Assembly: GCA_028691515.1 (NCBI GenBank)
Contig: JAQUZE010000010.1
Coordinates: forward strand, 1-45,819
Direction of reading: 5' to 3'
Source: Bacilli bacterium
GTDB taxonomy: Bacteria > Bacillota_I > Bacilli_A > ML615J-28 > CAG-698
DNA: 45,819 bases
The translations under genes and the position numbers were made by a program. Each line of letters opens with the position of its first letter. The stretch's first letter is position 1. Shown in pieces: positions 26,524 through 35,496 of the stretch. The notes below the pieces were generated by a model, which worked only from the letters and a program-made list of their open reading frames with translations, searched no databases and was not told the DNA's origin.

Positions 26524-26595
26524 ATTTATAGTTTATTCATTTCTTATAGTAAATTTAGATTAGTTTATGTTAAAATATTAATTGAGGTAGATCAC

Positions 26596-27270
26596 ATGAT
26601 TATAATAAAAGCAGATAAAATAACTAAAACTTATAGTATTAAAAAAAATATTAATATTATTTTGAAGAATATTACATTTAGCATTAAAAAAAATGAGTTT
26701 GTCTTTGTAGTGGGTCCTTCTGGAAGTGGAAAAAGCACATTGCTTTATGTTTTAAGTGGAATTGAAGATTATTCCTCAGGAAGTATTTTACTATTTGATA
26801 AAGAATTAAATACATATTCTGATAAAGAAATGTCTATTATAAGACAAAAGAAAATTGGATTTGTTTTTCAATCCTATAACTTAATTCCTAATTTAAATGT
26901 TTATGATAATGTTAAACTAGCTGTTATTTTAGGAAATAATAAATTAGATAATATTAATAAATGTTTAGAACAAGTAAAAATGTTAGAATATAAAGATTAT
27001 TATCCTAATCAATTAAGTGGAGGGATGCAACAAAGAGTTGCAATTGCAAGAGCTTTAGTAAATGATCCAGAAATTATTTTTGCTGATGAACCAACGGGTA
27101 ATTTAGATAATAAAAATGGTATAGAAGTAATGGAAATCTTTAAAGATTTAAATAAAAAATTAGGGAAAACAATAATAATGGTTACTCACAATGTTGATTT
27201 AATTAAATTTGGCACTAGGGTTATTGAATTATTTGATGGAAAGATTTTAAGTGATGAAAAACTTTATTAA
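26596..27270 (+). CDS. ABC transporter ATP-binding protein (LolD/MacB/SalX family)
   Basis: A 224-residue ATPase subunit with Walker A GPSGSGKST, Q-loop FVFQSYNL, signature LSGGMQQR, Walker B IIFADEPTGNLD and the switch His in VTHN. The QSYNLIPNLNVYDNV stretch is typical of the LolD/MacB/BceA branch, which drives type VII mechanotransmission exporters. Its partner is the permease encoded next, whose start overlaps by 17 bases. I chose the ATG at 26596 (GAGGT site); an upstream open frame from 26446 runs through the terminator and gives a non-family leader. Confidence 0.92.
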   Translation: MIIIKADKITKTYSIKKNINIILKNITFSIKKNEFVFVVGPSGSGKSTLLYVLSGIEDYSSGSILLFDKELNTYSDKEMSIIRQKKIGFVFQSYNLIPNLNVYDNVKLAVILGNNKLDNINKCLEQVKMLEYKDYYPNQLSGGMQQRVAIARALVNDPEIIFADEPTGNLDNKNGIEVMEIFKDLNKKLGKTIIMVTHNVDLIKFGTRVIELFDGKILSDEKLY

Positions 27271-29749
27271 TAAATTAAGTTTTTTATTTAAAATAAGTAT
27301 TAGGAATATATTTTCTTCTAAACTTAGAGCTTTTATTTTGTTTTTTTCTTCAACAATAATTGTGATTTTATTTTTCTTAGTTTTTTCTCTAAATACATTT
27401 TTTTGTGGTTTTTTTGAGTCATCTTTAAAAGAAGATAAAGGTAATAGCGATATTTTTATTTCGATAGATGATAATTATGGAGCTAGATATTTTTCTGTAA
27501 GAAGTTTAAATGAAAACTTCAATAAAGAATATTATAATCATATTGTTAATTATTTTAAGTTTTCTTCACTTTCATATATTGATGATAATTTTTCTTATGT
27601 AGATATTATTATGTCTGATTTAGACTCTTTTAAGAAGACTGGTAATTTTAGTGAGTATGCATATAATTTACTAGAAAGTAATGAAATATTAATAACAAAA
27701 TCTTTTGCTAAACAAAAATGCTTAGCAGTTGATGACAGCATTTTTTTACAAATGGGATCTGAAAAATTAAACTATAAAATTGCAGGAATAGTTGAAGATG
27801 GAGGATTATTAAAGGGAAGTACTATTTTCCTAGACAAAAATAGCAATATAAAGAATATTTTAGTTTCCATTTATCCACAATTAGAAAACTTAAATTCCTA
27901 TTTTTTTAATAATCTTTGTAATGGGGCATATCTTTATTTAAATGAGAATATTTTAATAAGCGATGTTATAAATAGTTTGCAAGATATAAAAGAGTATCAA
28001 GACTTAAATATTGCTGAATCTATTAATAAAGAAGAAATAAACGTATTAGTAAATAGAAATACTGCTTATTTTTCAGTAGGAATATTAATGGTTCTTATTA
28101 GTATACTGTTTGTAGTTTATTCTTCTTTGATTGTTATTTTTAATGATAGATTAAAACAATTAGGTATTATTAAAACATTGGGAGGAAAAGAAAAAGATTT
28201 TATAATTACTATTTTATTTGAAATATTTTTTTATTTATTTACAGCAATTATTATTGGACCAATATTGTGCATGGTTTTAATGGGAATTGGACTTGACTAT
28301 ATAGGTTCTAATTATGTGTTTGAAATTAATTTTTTGAATTTAGTATATACTTTGATTTCTTTAATTATTTTATATGGTTTTGTTATTTTATTTAGTTATT
28401 TAAAAGTAAAGAAATTAAATATTAATAAAATCATTAGAGTTAGCAAATATAAATCATCATCCTTTATTAAATATTTAATATTTTGTGTTGCAATTATTTT
28501 GTTTATTTTAAGTAATGTATTATTGAAAGAAAATAATTTGCTTAAATATAAAGGAGTAATTAATTATATTTTAATTATTATTATTGGTATTTTTTCAGCA
28601 AAAATAATAATTAGTTTGGTTGCAGCAATATTGAAGAAGAGATCTCTATTTGGATTAATTTTTGTAGATGATGTAAATAGAAATAATATTAGTAAAAGTA
28701 TTTTAATTATATTGTTAGTAGCTTTTACTAGCATTGTTATTTTTGTTGGATTAACTAGAGTTGATGAGAGAAGAGTCGAAAAATTGTATGATGAAACTAT
28801 CATAGATTTAGCAATTACTAATATAATAAGAGAAGATGATTTAGAATTATATTTAAGCAATAGTACAAATGTTGATGTGTATGAAAAGGGGATACTTTAT
28901 AATAATGTTGTTATGAACAAAGAGGTTTCATTTTCTCAAATGATATCTGTAAAAAATATAAATTATTTTTTTGATTTTGAAATAATTGGTTCAGAAATAA
29001 ATGAATTTAATAATAGTAATTATCCTGTTGTTTTTATTCCTATTGAGTATCAATATCTATATAATTTTAGTATTGGTGATGAAATTACACTATCATTAAA
29101 TGAAGCATATAGCGAAGTACCATTTAAAATTATTGGGTTTTTTAGTTCTAACTATGAAGATTTAATATTAACTAATTTATTTCTTTTGGAGGAATATAGT
29201 ATTTTAAATTATAATACTTATTTTATTAATTCGAATAATAAAAATATATTAAAAAATGAATTAATTGATAAGTATTCAAAAAATTTATATTATATAATAG
29301 ATTTTGAAGAATTAATTAATGAAATAGATATTTATAGTAAAAATTTAAGAACTTTTTTAAGCTTTTTATCTTTATTTTTTGTATTTTGTTTTGTATTCAC
29401 AATTATAAACAATTCTCTTTTATTATTTGAAAGTAATAAAAATATTTTTGCGAGATTAAAGATTTTGGGATGTAGTAAGAATAATTTAAGAAAGAATATA
29501 ATCTTACAATATTTATTAATTACATTTGTTTGTATTATTTGTTCCTCTTTTGCAGTATTTGTTATAATGTTTAATGTTAAATATATTTTATTATTTTTTA
29601 ATGTTTATCAGGAAATTAAATTAATATTTAGTGATTTTATAATAGGATATATAATTAGCTCAATTGTATTCTTTTTAAGTTATTTGTATTATATAAAACT
29701 ATCTTTAAATTTGAATATTAATGTTGTGTTAAATGATATAGAGCAATAA
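27254..29749 (+). CDS. ABC transporter permease with two FtsX-like halves
   Basis: An 831-residue permease with about ten membrane helices. The N-terminal helix (about 20-45) is followed by an extracellular domain (about 50-265), then three FtsX helices (about 270-385). Further helices lie near 405 and 440, a second FtsX-type half starts near 480, a second exposed region spans about 510-700, and three C-terminal helices end the protein. This duplicated layout is that of Firmicutes MacB/BceB/YtrF-like exporters, which handle peptides or lipoproteins. The substrate is unknown. The start overlaps the ATPase gene (GTG at 27251 is an alternative), so the two subunits are coupled. Ile/Asn/Phe-rich, as expected at this base composition. 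Confidence 0.88.
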   Translation: MKNFINKLSFLFKISIRNIFSSKLRAFILFFSSTIIVILFFLVFSLNTFFCGFFESSLKEDKGNSDIFISIDDNYGARYFSVRSLNENFNKEYYNHIVNYFKFSSLSYIDDNFSYVDIIMSDLDSFKKTGNFSEYAYNLLESNEILITKSFAKQKCLAVDDSIFLQMGSEKLNYKIAGIVEDGGLLKGSTIFLDKNSNIKNILVSIYPQLENLNSYFFNNLCNGAYLYLNENILISDVINSLQDIKEYQDLNIAESINKEEINVLVNRNTAYFSVGILMVLISILFVVYSSLIVIFNDRLKQLGIIKTLGGKEKDFIITILFEIFFYLFTAIIIGPILCMVLMGIGLDYIGSNYVFEINFLNLVYTLISLIILYGFVILFSYLKVKKLNINKIIRVSKYKSSSFIKYLIFCVAIILFILSNVLLKENNLLKYKGVINYILIIIIGIFSAKIIISLVAAILKKRSLFGLIFVDDVNRNNISKSILIILLVAFTSIVIFVGLTRVDERRVEKLYDETIIDLAITNIIREDDLELYLSNSTNVDVYEKGILYNNVVMNKEVSFSQMISVKNINYFFDFEIIGSEINEFNNSNYPVVFIPIEYQYLYNFSIGDEITLSLNEAYSEVPFKIIGFFSSNYEDLILTNLFLLEEYSILNYNTYFINSNNKNILKNELIDKYSKNLYYIIDFEELINEIDIYSKNLRTFLSFLSLFFVFCFVFTIINNSLLLFESNKNIFARLKILGCSKNNLRKNIILQYLLITFVCIICSSFAVFVIMFNVKYILLFFNVYQEIKLIFSDFIIGYIISSIVFFLSYLYYIKLSLNLNINVVLNDIEQ

Positions 29750-29864
29750 AATTAGTTATTATATTAGTATTTTTATATAGTTTTTGTGATTTTTATTGCA
29801 AATATTTTATTTATAATTTATACTATAATATATAAGTAGATTTTTTTGAAGGGAGATCTTATGT

Positions 29865-32021
29865 ATGAATAAAAAATTTATAGCTATTGTTTTATTTTTT
29901 GTGATGTCATTTTTACTTATTGGTTGTGACAAGGATCCAGTTGAAGGGAAAGTTCCTAACGCTCCTAAAAATGTAGTTATTTTAGAAGATAATGTAAGTT
30001 GGGATAAGGCTAAAAATGCTACAGGGTATATTGTTGTTGTCAATAATGAAGAGTATTTTGTTGATACTACAACATTTAGTTTAGATGGTATTTATATGGA
30101 AGATGGAGATTATGAAATTTTTGTTAAATCAATTAATAGAGAAATTGAATCAATTGAACAATCTAATAGTGTTGCTTATACAGTAGATAGATCTACTGTA
30201 AGAAATGAGGTTTATATTAGGTTGCTTAAGTTATCTAACGAATCATTTGAACCTAATATGGCAAAAGAAGATTTTGAATATGAATGGGATTATGAAAATT
30301 ATCAATCAACATCTAAATCTATGGAAAATCTTTCTGTTTCTTTGACTGCCGCAGGCATGTCTGGAACTGATATTGATTCAATGAAAGAAACTATTGATGA
30401 TATAGATGAGATAGACATGGATCAAGAAGGTTCAATGACTTTATTAAAAACTAAAATTGATACTTTTAGAAACATGGATATTACAGTTGATCAATTAACA
30501 TATGTTTTATATTCTTATGCGGTGTATACACTTAGTTTACAAATTGAAGAAGAATTAGAATATCTAAATGAAGATGATCTAGAAATGCTTATGAAGATGA
30601 AAGATTTACTTGATGATGAAAAGCAAGTATTTATTAATGGTATTCGTTCATCGATTAATTTTATGTTTGAATTATATGATGGTATTGAAGTTACCCTTTT
30701 AAATTCTTTTGAAGCAATGAAAGAAAGTGAAGAATTTAATACTGATGAGTTTATTATTTTAAAAAATGAAGTTGTTGCAATGTTAACAGATGTTATTCCA
30801 TCAGCGCAAGATTTTGAAAATATCTATTCGATTTTTGGAATAATTTCTGGAGAGTATTTAGAATTAGAAAAAAATGATTGGGATAGTATAATTAAAGGGT
30901 CAGCAATTATGTCAATAAATGCAATGACAGTTCAGTTGATGTTCCTTGGTAGCATTGATGCGACTACAGTTAATGAATTTAAAGCAATTGTTGAAAAATT
31001 ACACAATGAAGAAGTAGAAATGAAAGTTGTATCACCTGCTACAAGTGCTTTTGAGCTAGTTGACTATATTTTGAATTATATAGATGAGTTTTATGAAACA
31101 AATAAAGAATTAATTGATGCTTTACCTGATGTTGATAAAGATGCAATTAAAACTGAAGCTTATATTATTTCAGAAAAAGTTGTTTTAAAAGTTATGGAAC
31201 AAGAGTTAAGTGCTGATGATTATACTTATTATTCAGATTATGTAGAAAGATTCTTTGATAATATTGATGATTTTGATACTGCTATGAGTTTGATTTCTGA
31301 AAAAGGAAAAGATGAATTTGATTTCTTTGTTGATAATCAAGGCATTATTTTCCCACTATTAGGAACAATATATGGATTTTGGAGTAATGAAGAAGACCCA
31401 ATTTCTGGAGATGATATTGTTGAGTACTTAAATCAACTATTTGCATTTAATAAATTAACATTTAATGATTATGAAAAAGCAGATATTGAAACAGTGTTTA
31501 CAGGTTTTAAAATTCCAATGGAATTACTATTAAAAGAAAGTTTAGGATTATCAAGAAATTTTGATGCAAGTGTAGAAGTTGACGCATTACTACCTCATAT
31601 GGTTACATTAATGTATAATGTTGTTACTTTAGAAAATGATTTTATTTCTTATTTGGATGATCAAAATGTTGTTGAATCTATAATTGCAATTCATGATTTT
31701 ACTAGTGATGAAGGACCAACAAATGAACAAATGATTGAAATTGGTGAAATATTGATTACTAAATTATCAGCATTTTTAACTGAAGAACGTGAATCTTTAG
31801 TTACTAGCACAATAACGGTTTTAATGGATAATATTATGTCAAGACAAATTATATTAGATAATCAAGAAATGACAATAGAAGACGTTGCTACGTTAAAAGC
31901 TGAAGGTATTAATTCATTTAATTCTTTTGTTGAACAAATTGATATAATGGCAGAATATGATTTTGATAATTTAACTACTGAACAAGAAGAAATGGTTTTA
32001 AGCTTATTTTTTATTGTTTGA
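29865..32021 (+). CDS. Large FN3-like lipoprotein of unknown function
   Basis: A 718-residue exported lipoprotein with a signal peptide and lipobox LIGC (Cys21). An FN3-like beta domain spans about 33-108 (PNAPKNVVILEDNVSWDKAKNATGYIVVVN), a pattern typical of surface FN3 modules. The remaining 600 residues are acidic, helix-rich and free of cysteine. I do not recognise the domain. A possible promoter is TTGCAA at 29796-29801 with TATACT 17 bases later. AAGGGAG precedes the ATG; another ATG four bases earlier is out of frame and closes after three codons. It may be a cell-surface binding or scaffold protein. Confidence 0.75.
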   Translation: MNKKFIAIVLFFVMSFLLIGCDKDPVEGKVPNAPKNVVILEDNVSWDKAKNATGYIVVVNNEEYFVDTTTFSLDGIYMEDGDYEIFVKSINREIESIEQSNSVAYTVDRSTVRNEVYIRLLKLSNESFEPNMAKEDFEYEWDYENYQSTSKSMENLSVSLTAAGMSGTDIDSMKETIDDIDEIDMDQEGSMTLLKTKIDTFRNMDITVDQLTYVLYSYAVYTLSLQIEEELEYLNEDDLEMLMKMKDLLDDEKQVFINGIRSSINFMFELYDGIEVTLLNSFEAMKESEEFNTDEFIILKNEVVAMLTDVIPSAQDFENIYSIFGIISGEYLELEKNDWDSIIKGSAIMSINAMTVQLMFLGSIDATTVNEFKAIVEKLHNEEVEMKVVSPATSAFELVDYILNYIDEFYETNKELIDALPDVDKDAIKTEAYIISEKVVLKVMEQELSADDYTYYSDYVERFFDNIDDFDTAMSLISEKGKDEFDFFVDNQGIIFPLLGTIYGFWSNEEDPISGDDIVEYLNQLFAFNKLTFNDYEKADIETVFTGFKIPMELLLKESLGLSRNFDASVEVDALLPHMVTLMYNVVTLENDFISYLDDQNVVESIIAIHDFTSDEGPTNEQMIEIGEILITKLSAFLTEERESLVTSTITVLMDNIMSRQIILDNQEMTIEDVATLKAEGINSFNSFVEQIDIMAEYDFDNLTTEQEEMVLSLFFIV

Positions 32022-32064
32022 GTAAACTATTAATTTCATAACATTATGTTATATAAAATAAAAG

Positions 32065-32094
32065 AACCTTGCACAGTTGTGCAAGGGTTTTTGC
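32065..32094. terminator. Bidirectional terminator between lipoprotein and PNP genes
   Basis: AACCTTGCAC-AGTT-GTGCAAGGGTTTTT, with an A-rich left flank, separates convergent genes and can stop both. Confidence 0.88.
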
Positions 32095-32108
32095 TTTAAA
32101 AATATATT

Positions 32109-32927
32109 TTATTTTAAACCAGATAAAACACCTTTAATTAGAGTAATAAATGTTTTATTTGCTTCATGTGATACTTCTAACATTTCATCGTGATCAAGAT
32201 GTTGTTTATAAAGGATAGAAGCATTTATATTGGTAATTAAACATATTGCTAGAATATCTAAAAAACAATGTTTTGCAATTGTAGCCTCTGGCACAAGAGT
32301 CATGCTAACAGCGTCTGCTCCTAAAATGCGTAAAGCTTTAATATCGGCTGGAGTTTCATAATTTGGGCCAGGATAATAAGCAAATATTCCTTCTTTTAGA
32401 TTAATATTATTTGTTTTAGCAACTTTTTTTGTTATAACTTGAAGTTCTTTAGAATATGTATAACTCATATCAAGAAATCTTGGGCCAAATCTATCGTAAT
32501 TAGGACCACTTAATATTGGAGGCGCTAATAAAGAAATATGGTCTTTTACAAGCATTAAATCACCGATTTCTAAGTAGTCTTTAATTCCTCCTGCTGCAGT
32601 TGTAATAATTATCGTATTTATTCCTAAATTTTTAAATACTCGAATAGGAAAAGCTATTTCTTCGCTTGATAATCCTTCATAATAATGGTATCTTCCATTC
32701 AAAATTAGGATTTCTTTGTCACTTAATGTTCCATAATGTAATATTCTTTTATTTGTTAACAGAGAAGATTTTGGGAAATTTGGAATATCTGAATATTTAA
32801 TATCCAGCCTATCTGATAGTTCATCAACAAGTTCTCCAAAGCATGACCCTAAAATAATAACGATTTGGGGAATAGAAGGTAATAATTTTTTAATATATGT
32901 AGAAGCTTCATCAATTTTTTTGTACAT
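32109..32927 (-). CDS. Purine nucleoside phosphorylase (trimeric PNP family)
   Basis: A 272-residue cytosolic enzyme of purine salvage that splits inosine/guanosine-type nucleosides with phosphate. Family motifs: IILGSCFGELV (phosphate loop; the usual GSGLG is altered to GSCFG), GRYHYYEG, TTAAGGIKDYLEIGDLMLVKDHI, GPNYETPADIK with the base-binding Glu, MTLVPEA and LITNINAS with the Asn of 6-oxopurine specificity. I chose the start at 32927, with AGGAAAGGA upstream; an ATG at 32957 overlaps the marR gene. It follows the MarR gene by 16 bp and is probably cotranscribed with it. Confidence 0.88.
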   Translation of the reverse strand: MYKKIDEASTYIKKLLPSIPQIVIILGSCFGELVDELSDRLDIKYSDIPNFPKSSLLTNKRILHYGTLSDKEILILNGRYHYYEGLSSEEIAFPIRVFKNLGINTIIITTAAGGIKDYLEIGDLMLVKDHISLLAPPILSGPNYDRFGPRFLDMSYTYSKELQVITKKVAKTNNINLKEGIFAYYPGPNYETPADIKALRILGADAVSMTLVPEATIAKHCFLDILAICLITNINASILYKQHLDHDEMLEVSHEANKTFITLIKGVLSGLK

Positions 32928-32943
32928 ATTTTTTATTCCTTTC

Positions 32944-33393
32944 CTAATTAATTTCAAAATATTTTAATATTTTTTCTAACATTATAAGTAAAACCATTTC
33001 ATCGTTAACACTTAAATCTTTCATAATTTCATCAACCATTTGTTTATGAAAGTTTTCATGTTTAGTATTAACATTTTCGCCTTTTTTAGTTAAAATTAAA
33101 TTTACTTTTCTTTTATCAATATCGTCTTGTCTTCTAATTACATAACCTTTTTTTTCTAATTTTTTAATTGCTGTTGTAAGTGTTCCTGCAGTAATATTTA
33201 AAGATTTAGCAATAGTATTAGCTGAAACATCATCTTTTTCTTCTCCAAGAGAAATAGCTTCTAGTATATGTATATCATGAATCGAAATATCATTATTCAT
33301 TAATTTCAAAAGACTTTTTTCTTCGTTGAAGAGAATTTTATTAAATAATTTTACCAATACTTCATTTAAAAGTTTTTTTGTGTCATCTACCAT
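32944..33393 (-). CDS. MarR-family regulator, probably FabT-like
   Basis: A 149-residue winged-helix repressor: IHDIHILEAISLGEEKDDVSA, the recognition region NTIAKSLNITAGTLTTAIKKLEKKGYVIRR, wing DDIDKRKVNLILTKKGE, then dimerisation helices. Length and layout match FabT/MarR proteins. The divergent promoter region holds two palindromes of the form TTTGA-N3-TCAAA, matching the published FabT box pattern TTTGATTATCAAA. I infer a fatty-acid-linked repressor acting on itself and on degV. AAGGAGAG precedes the ATG. Confidence 0.87.
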   Translation of the reverse strand: MVDDTKKLLNEVLVKLFNKILFNEEKSLLKLMNNDISIHDIHILEAISLGEEKDDVSANTIAKSLNITAGTLTTAIKKLEKKGYVIRRQDDIDKRKVNLILTKKGENVNTKHENFHKQMVDEIMKDLSVNDEMVLLIMLEKILKYFEIN

Positions 33394-33416
33394 AATCTCT
33401 CCTTATATATACTTAT

Positions 33417-33445
33417 AATATATCAAAAATTGACAATAAAATCAA
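33417..33445 (-). promoter_or_regulatory. marR promoter
   Basis: On the minus strand TTGATT (33440-33445) and TATATT (33417-33422) are 17 bases apart. Outward-facing half sites (TATCAA..TTGACA) lie inside it and might allow autorepression. Confidence 0.55.
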
Positions 33446-33473
33446 TAATTATAACATAGATAGATTATAATTC

Positions 33474-33488
33474 TTTTGATTATCAAAA
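33474..33488. promoter_or_regulatory. FabT-box-like operator 1
   Basis: TTTTGA-TTA-TCAAAA, a perfect 15-base inverted repeat, ends four bases before the degV -35 element. Its core TTTGATTATCAAA is identical to the described FabT consensus core. Confidence 0.7.
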
Positions 33489-33492
33489 TAAA

Positions 33493-33521
33493 TTGACATT
33501 AAAATTAGTTTATGTTATAGT
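33493..33521 (+). promoter_or_regulatory. degV promoter
   Basis: Perfect TTGACA (33493-33498) and TATAGT (33516-33521), 17-base spacer. It is flanked on both sides by the palindromic operators. Confidence 0.8.
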
Positions 33522-33530
33522 AAATAAATA

Positions 33531-33545
33531 CTTTGATTGTCAAAG
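33531..33545. promoter_or_regulatory. FabT-box-like operator 2
   Basis: CTTTGA-TTG-TCAAAG, a perfect inverted repeat at about +3 to +17 of the degV transcript, directly before AAGGAGG. A repressor here would block the start of transcription. Confidence 0.7.
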
Positions 33546-33561
33546 CATAAGGAGGAAAATA

Positions 33562-34398
33562 ATGAGTATAAAAATAGTTATTGATTCAGGAAGTGATATT
33601 TTACAAAATGAACTAGGATATGAAGGAGTAGAAGTTATTCCAATTAAATTGTATTTTGGAGATCATGAATATATTCCGGGTGTTAATTTAAATAATGTAG
33701 AGTTTTATGAGAAATTAAGAGTAGTTGATAAATTACCACATACAGTTCAAATTAATCCCCAAGAATATTTTGAGGTTTTTAAAAAGATTATAGATAAAAA
33801 AGATCAAGTATTGTGTATTACTTTATCAAGTGATTTATCAGGTACATATAATTCTGCATTAATAGCTAAACAAGAAGTGGATGAAAAAAATATCGAAATA
33901 GTCGATTCAAAAAATGCAATTGTTGGATTTAGATCATTAGTGGATATTGCTATAGAACAAATTAAACTTGGGAAATCATTAAAGGACATTAGTAAATATT
34001 TAAATGACGTTAAGAAAAACATACGTTTAATGGCTGTTGTAGATGATTTAAAATATTTAAAAATGGGAGGCAGATTAAAAGCTGCGGAGTATACGGTTGC
34101 TAATTTTTTTAGAATAAAGCCTATTTTACATGTTCATGAAGGTGAAGTTAAATCTTTGACAACTTCAAGAGGGTTTAAAAAAGGTTATCAGAAAATTTCT
34201 GATATGATTGATGAAGATATTGATTACAGCAAACCAATATATGTTGCTCATTCTGATTGCCCTGAAAAAATTGATGACTTTGTTTCCGTAATTTCTAAAA
34301 AAATTAATTTAGATAATATTAAGGCAAAAGAAATTGGTCCAGCTATTGGTACACATACAGGTCCAGGAATTATAGGAATTATGTACTACGTTAAATGA
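33562..34398 (+). CDS. DegV-family fatty-acid-binding protein (FakB-like)
   Basis: A 278-residue DegV protein. The N terminus KIVIDSGSDI, TLSSDLSGTYNSA, the VVDDLKYLKMGGRLKAAEY region and the C-terminal GTHTGPGIIGI motif are all family hallmarks. Members bind a fatty acid and, as FakB, present it to the kinase FakA for phosphorylation and phospholipid synthesis. No fakA lies in the window. Palindromes matching the FabT box frame its promoter, which fits a lipid role. AAGGAGG precedes the ATG at 33562. A strong terminator follows. Confidence 0.92.
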   Translation: MSIKIVIDSGSDILQNELGYEGVEVIPIKLYFGDHEYIPGVNLNNVEFYEKLRVVDKLPHTVQINPQEYFEVFKKIIDKKDQVLCITLSSDLSGTYNSALIAKQEVDEKNIEIVDSKNAIVGFRSLVDIAIEQIKLGKSLKDISKYLNDVKKNIRLMAVVDDLKYLKMGGRLKAAEYTVANFFRIKPILHVHEGEVKSLTTSRGFKKGYQKISDMIDEDIDYSKPIYVAHSDCPEKIDDFVSVISKKINLDNIKAKEIGPAIGTHTGPGIIGIMYYVK

Positions 34399-34404
34399 TT
34401 TTTT

Positions 34405-34433
34405 AAACACTAGATTTTTTCTAGTGTTTTTTT
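34405..34433 (+). terminator. Intrinsic terminator of degV
   Basis: AAACACTAGA-TTTTT-TCTAGTGTTTTTTT, a perfect hairpin and T run. Confidence 0.88.
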
Positions 34434-34454
34434 AATATTGCACTTGTATATATA

Positions 34455-34483
34455 TTGCATTTTTTACTTAATTAAATTAAAAT
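34455..34483 (+). promoter_or_regulatory. lplA promoter
   Basis: TTGCAT (34455-34460) and TAAAAT (34478-34483) with a 17-base spacer, 17 bases upstream of the lplA ATG. Confidence 0.5.
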
Positions 34484-34500
34484 AAATTAGGTGATTAAAT

Positions 34501-35490
34501 ATGAAAACAATAATAAATAATTCTTTAAATCCTTATTATAATTTAGCTTTAGAAGAATATGTAATGAAAAATGTTGATATTGATGAAGATATAATTATAC
34601 TATGGCAAAACTCTCCAACAATTGTTGTTGGAAGAAATCAAAATACAATTGGCGAAATCAATAATGAATATATTAAAAATAAAAATATTAATATTGTCAG
34701 AAGAACATCAGGTGGTGGAGCAGTATATCACGATTTAGGGAATTTAAACTACACTTTTGTAACTAAAAATATTAGTGAAAATTTAAATAATTATGAAAAA
34801 CTTACTAAGCCAATAATAGATGCAATTAATTCTTTTGGAGTTGATGCATATTTTTTTGGGAGAAACGATATTTTATTAGATAACATGAAAATATCTGGCA
34901 ATGCTCAAAGTTTTTATCAAAATAAAATGTTTCAACATGGTACAATTTTATTTAATTCTGATTTAAATGAAATAAAAAAACTTTTAATTCCAAAAAATAA
35001 AGTAAATGATAGTAGTATTAAATCAAATAGATCTGCTATTACAAATATTTATCCTTATCTACCAGATAAAATTTCTATTGATGAATTTAAGGATAGATTA
35101 CTAAAATTCATTTTAAAAAGTAATGATATTAGTAAATTTATTATAGAGTTAAATGATGAGGATTATTATTTAATTAACAAATTAAAGAAAGAAAAATATG
35201 AATCTTGGGAGTGGAATTTTGGCAAGAATCCCAAATATTCATTTTCAAAAGAAAAAAGATTTATTGGTGGGAATATCATTTTTAATATGGAAATTAAAAA
35301 TGAAATAATTAAACAGATAGAAATATTTGGTGATTTTTTAGGCAAGAAAAATGCTTCTGATTTAGAAGAAGTTTTAAGAGGAAAAAAATTTATTAGGGAT
35401 GAAATATATAATTTATTAAAAAAGGAGGATGTTGATGGATATTTTTATAATATAACGGTAGAAAATATTATAGATTGTCTGTTTAACTAG
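34501..35490 (+). CDS. lplA: Lipoate-protein ligase A
   Basis: A 329-residue enzyme that activates lipoate with ATP and attaches it to lysines of 2-oxoacid dehydrogenase or glycine-cleavage proteins. The biotin/lipoate ligase fold is shown by LWQNSPTIVVGRNQNT, the lipoyl-AMP loop RRTSGGGAVYHDLGNLNYTF, the Lys in ISGNAQ and a C-terminal accessory domain (about 245-329) as in LplA. It implies that the cell scavenges lipoate. AGGTG precedes the ATG. The protease gene follows after six bases, so the two are cotranscribed. Confidence 0.93.
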   Translation: MKTIINNSLNPYYNLALEEYVMKNVDIDEDIIILWQNSPTIVVGRNQNTIGEINNEYIKNKNINIVRRTSGGGAVYHDLGNLNYTFVTKNISENLNNYEKLTKPIIDAINSFGVDAYFFGRNDILLDNMKISGNAQSFYQNKMFQHGTILFNSDLNEIKKLLIPKNKVNDSSIKSNRSAITNIYPYLPDKISIDEFKDRLLKFILKSNDISKFIIELNDEDYYLINKLKKEKYESWEWNFGKNPKYSFSKEKRFIGGNIIFNMEIKNEIIKQIEIFGDFLGKKNASDLEEVLRGKKFIRDEIYNLLKKEDVDGYFYNITVENIIDCLFN

Positions 35491-35496
35491 TAATTT

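Noticed and set aside
26446-26595. N-terminal extension of the ABC ATPase
   Set aside because: It runs across the terminator of the previous gene, has no family similarity, and a good binding site precedes the ATG at 26596.
29861-29872. ATG four bases before the lipoprotein start
   Set aside because: It closes after three codons (ATG TAT GAA TAA); the in-frame ATG at 29865 opens the signal peptide.
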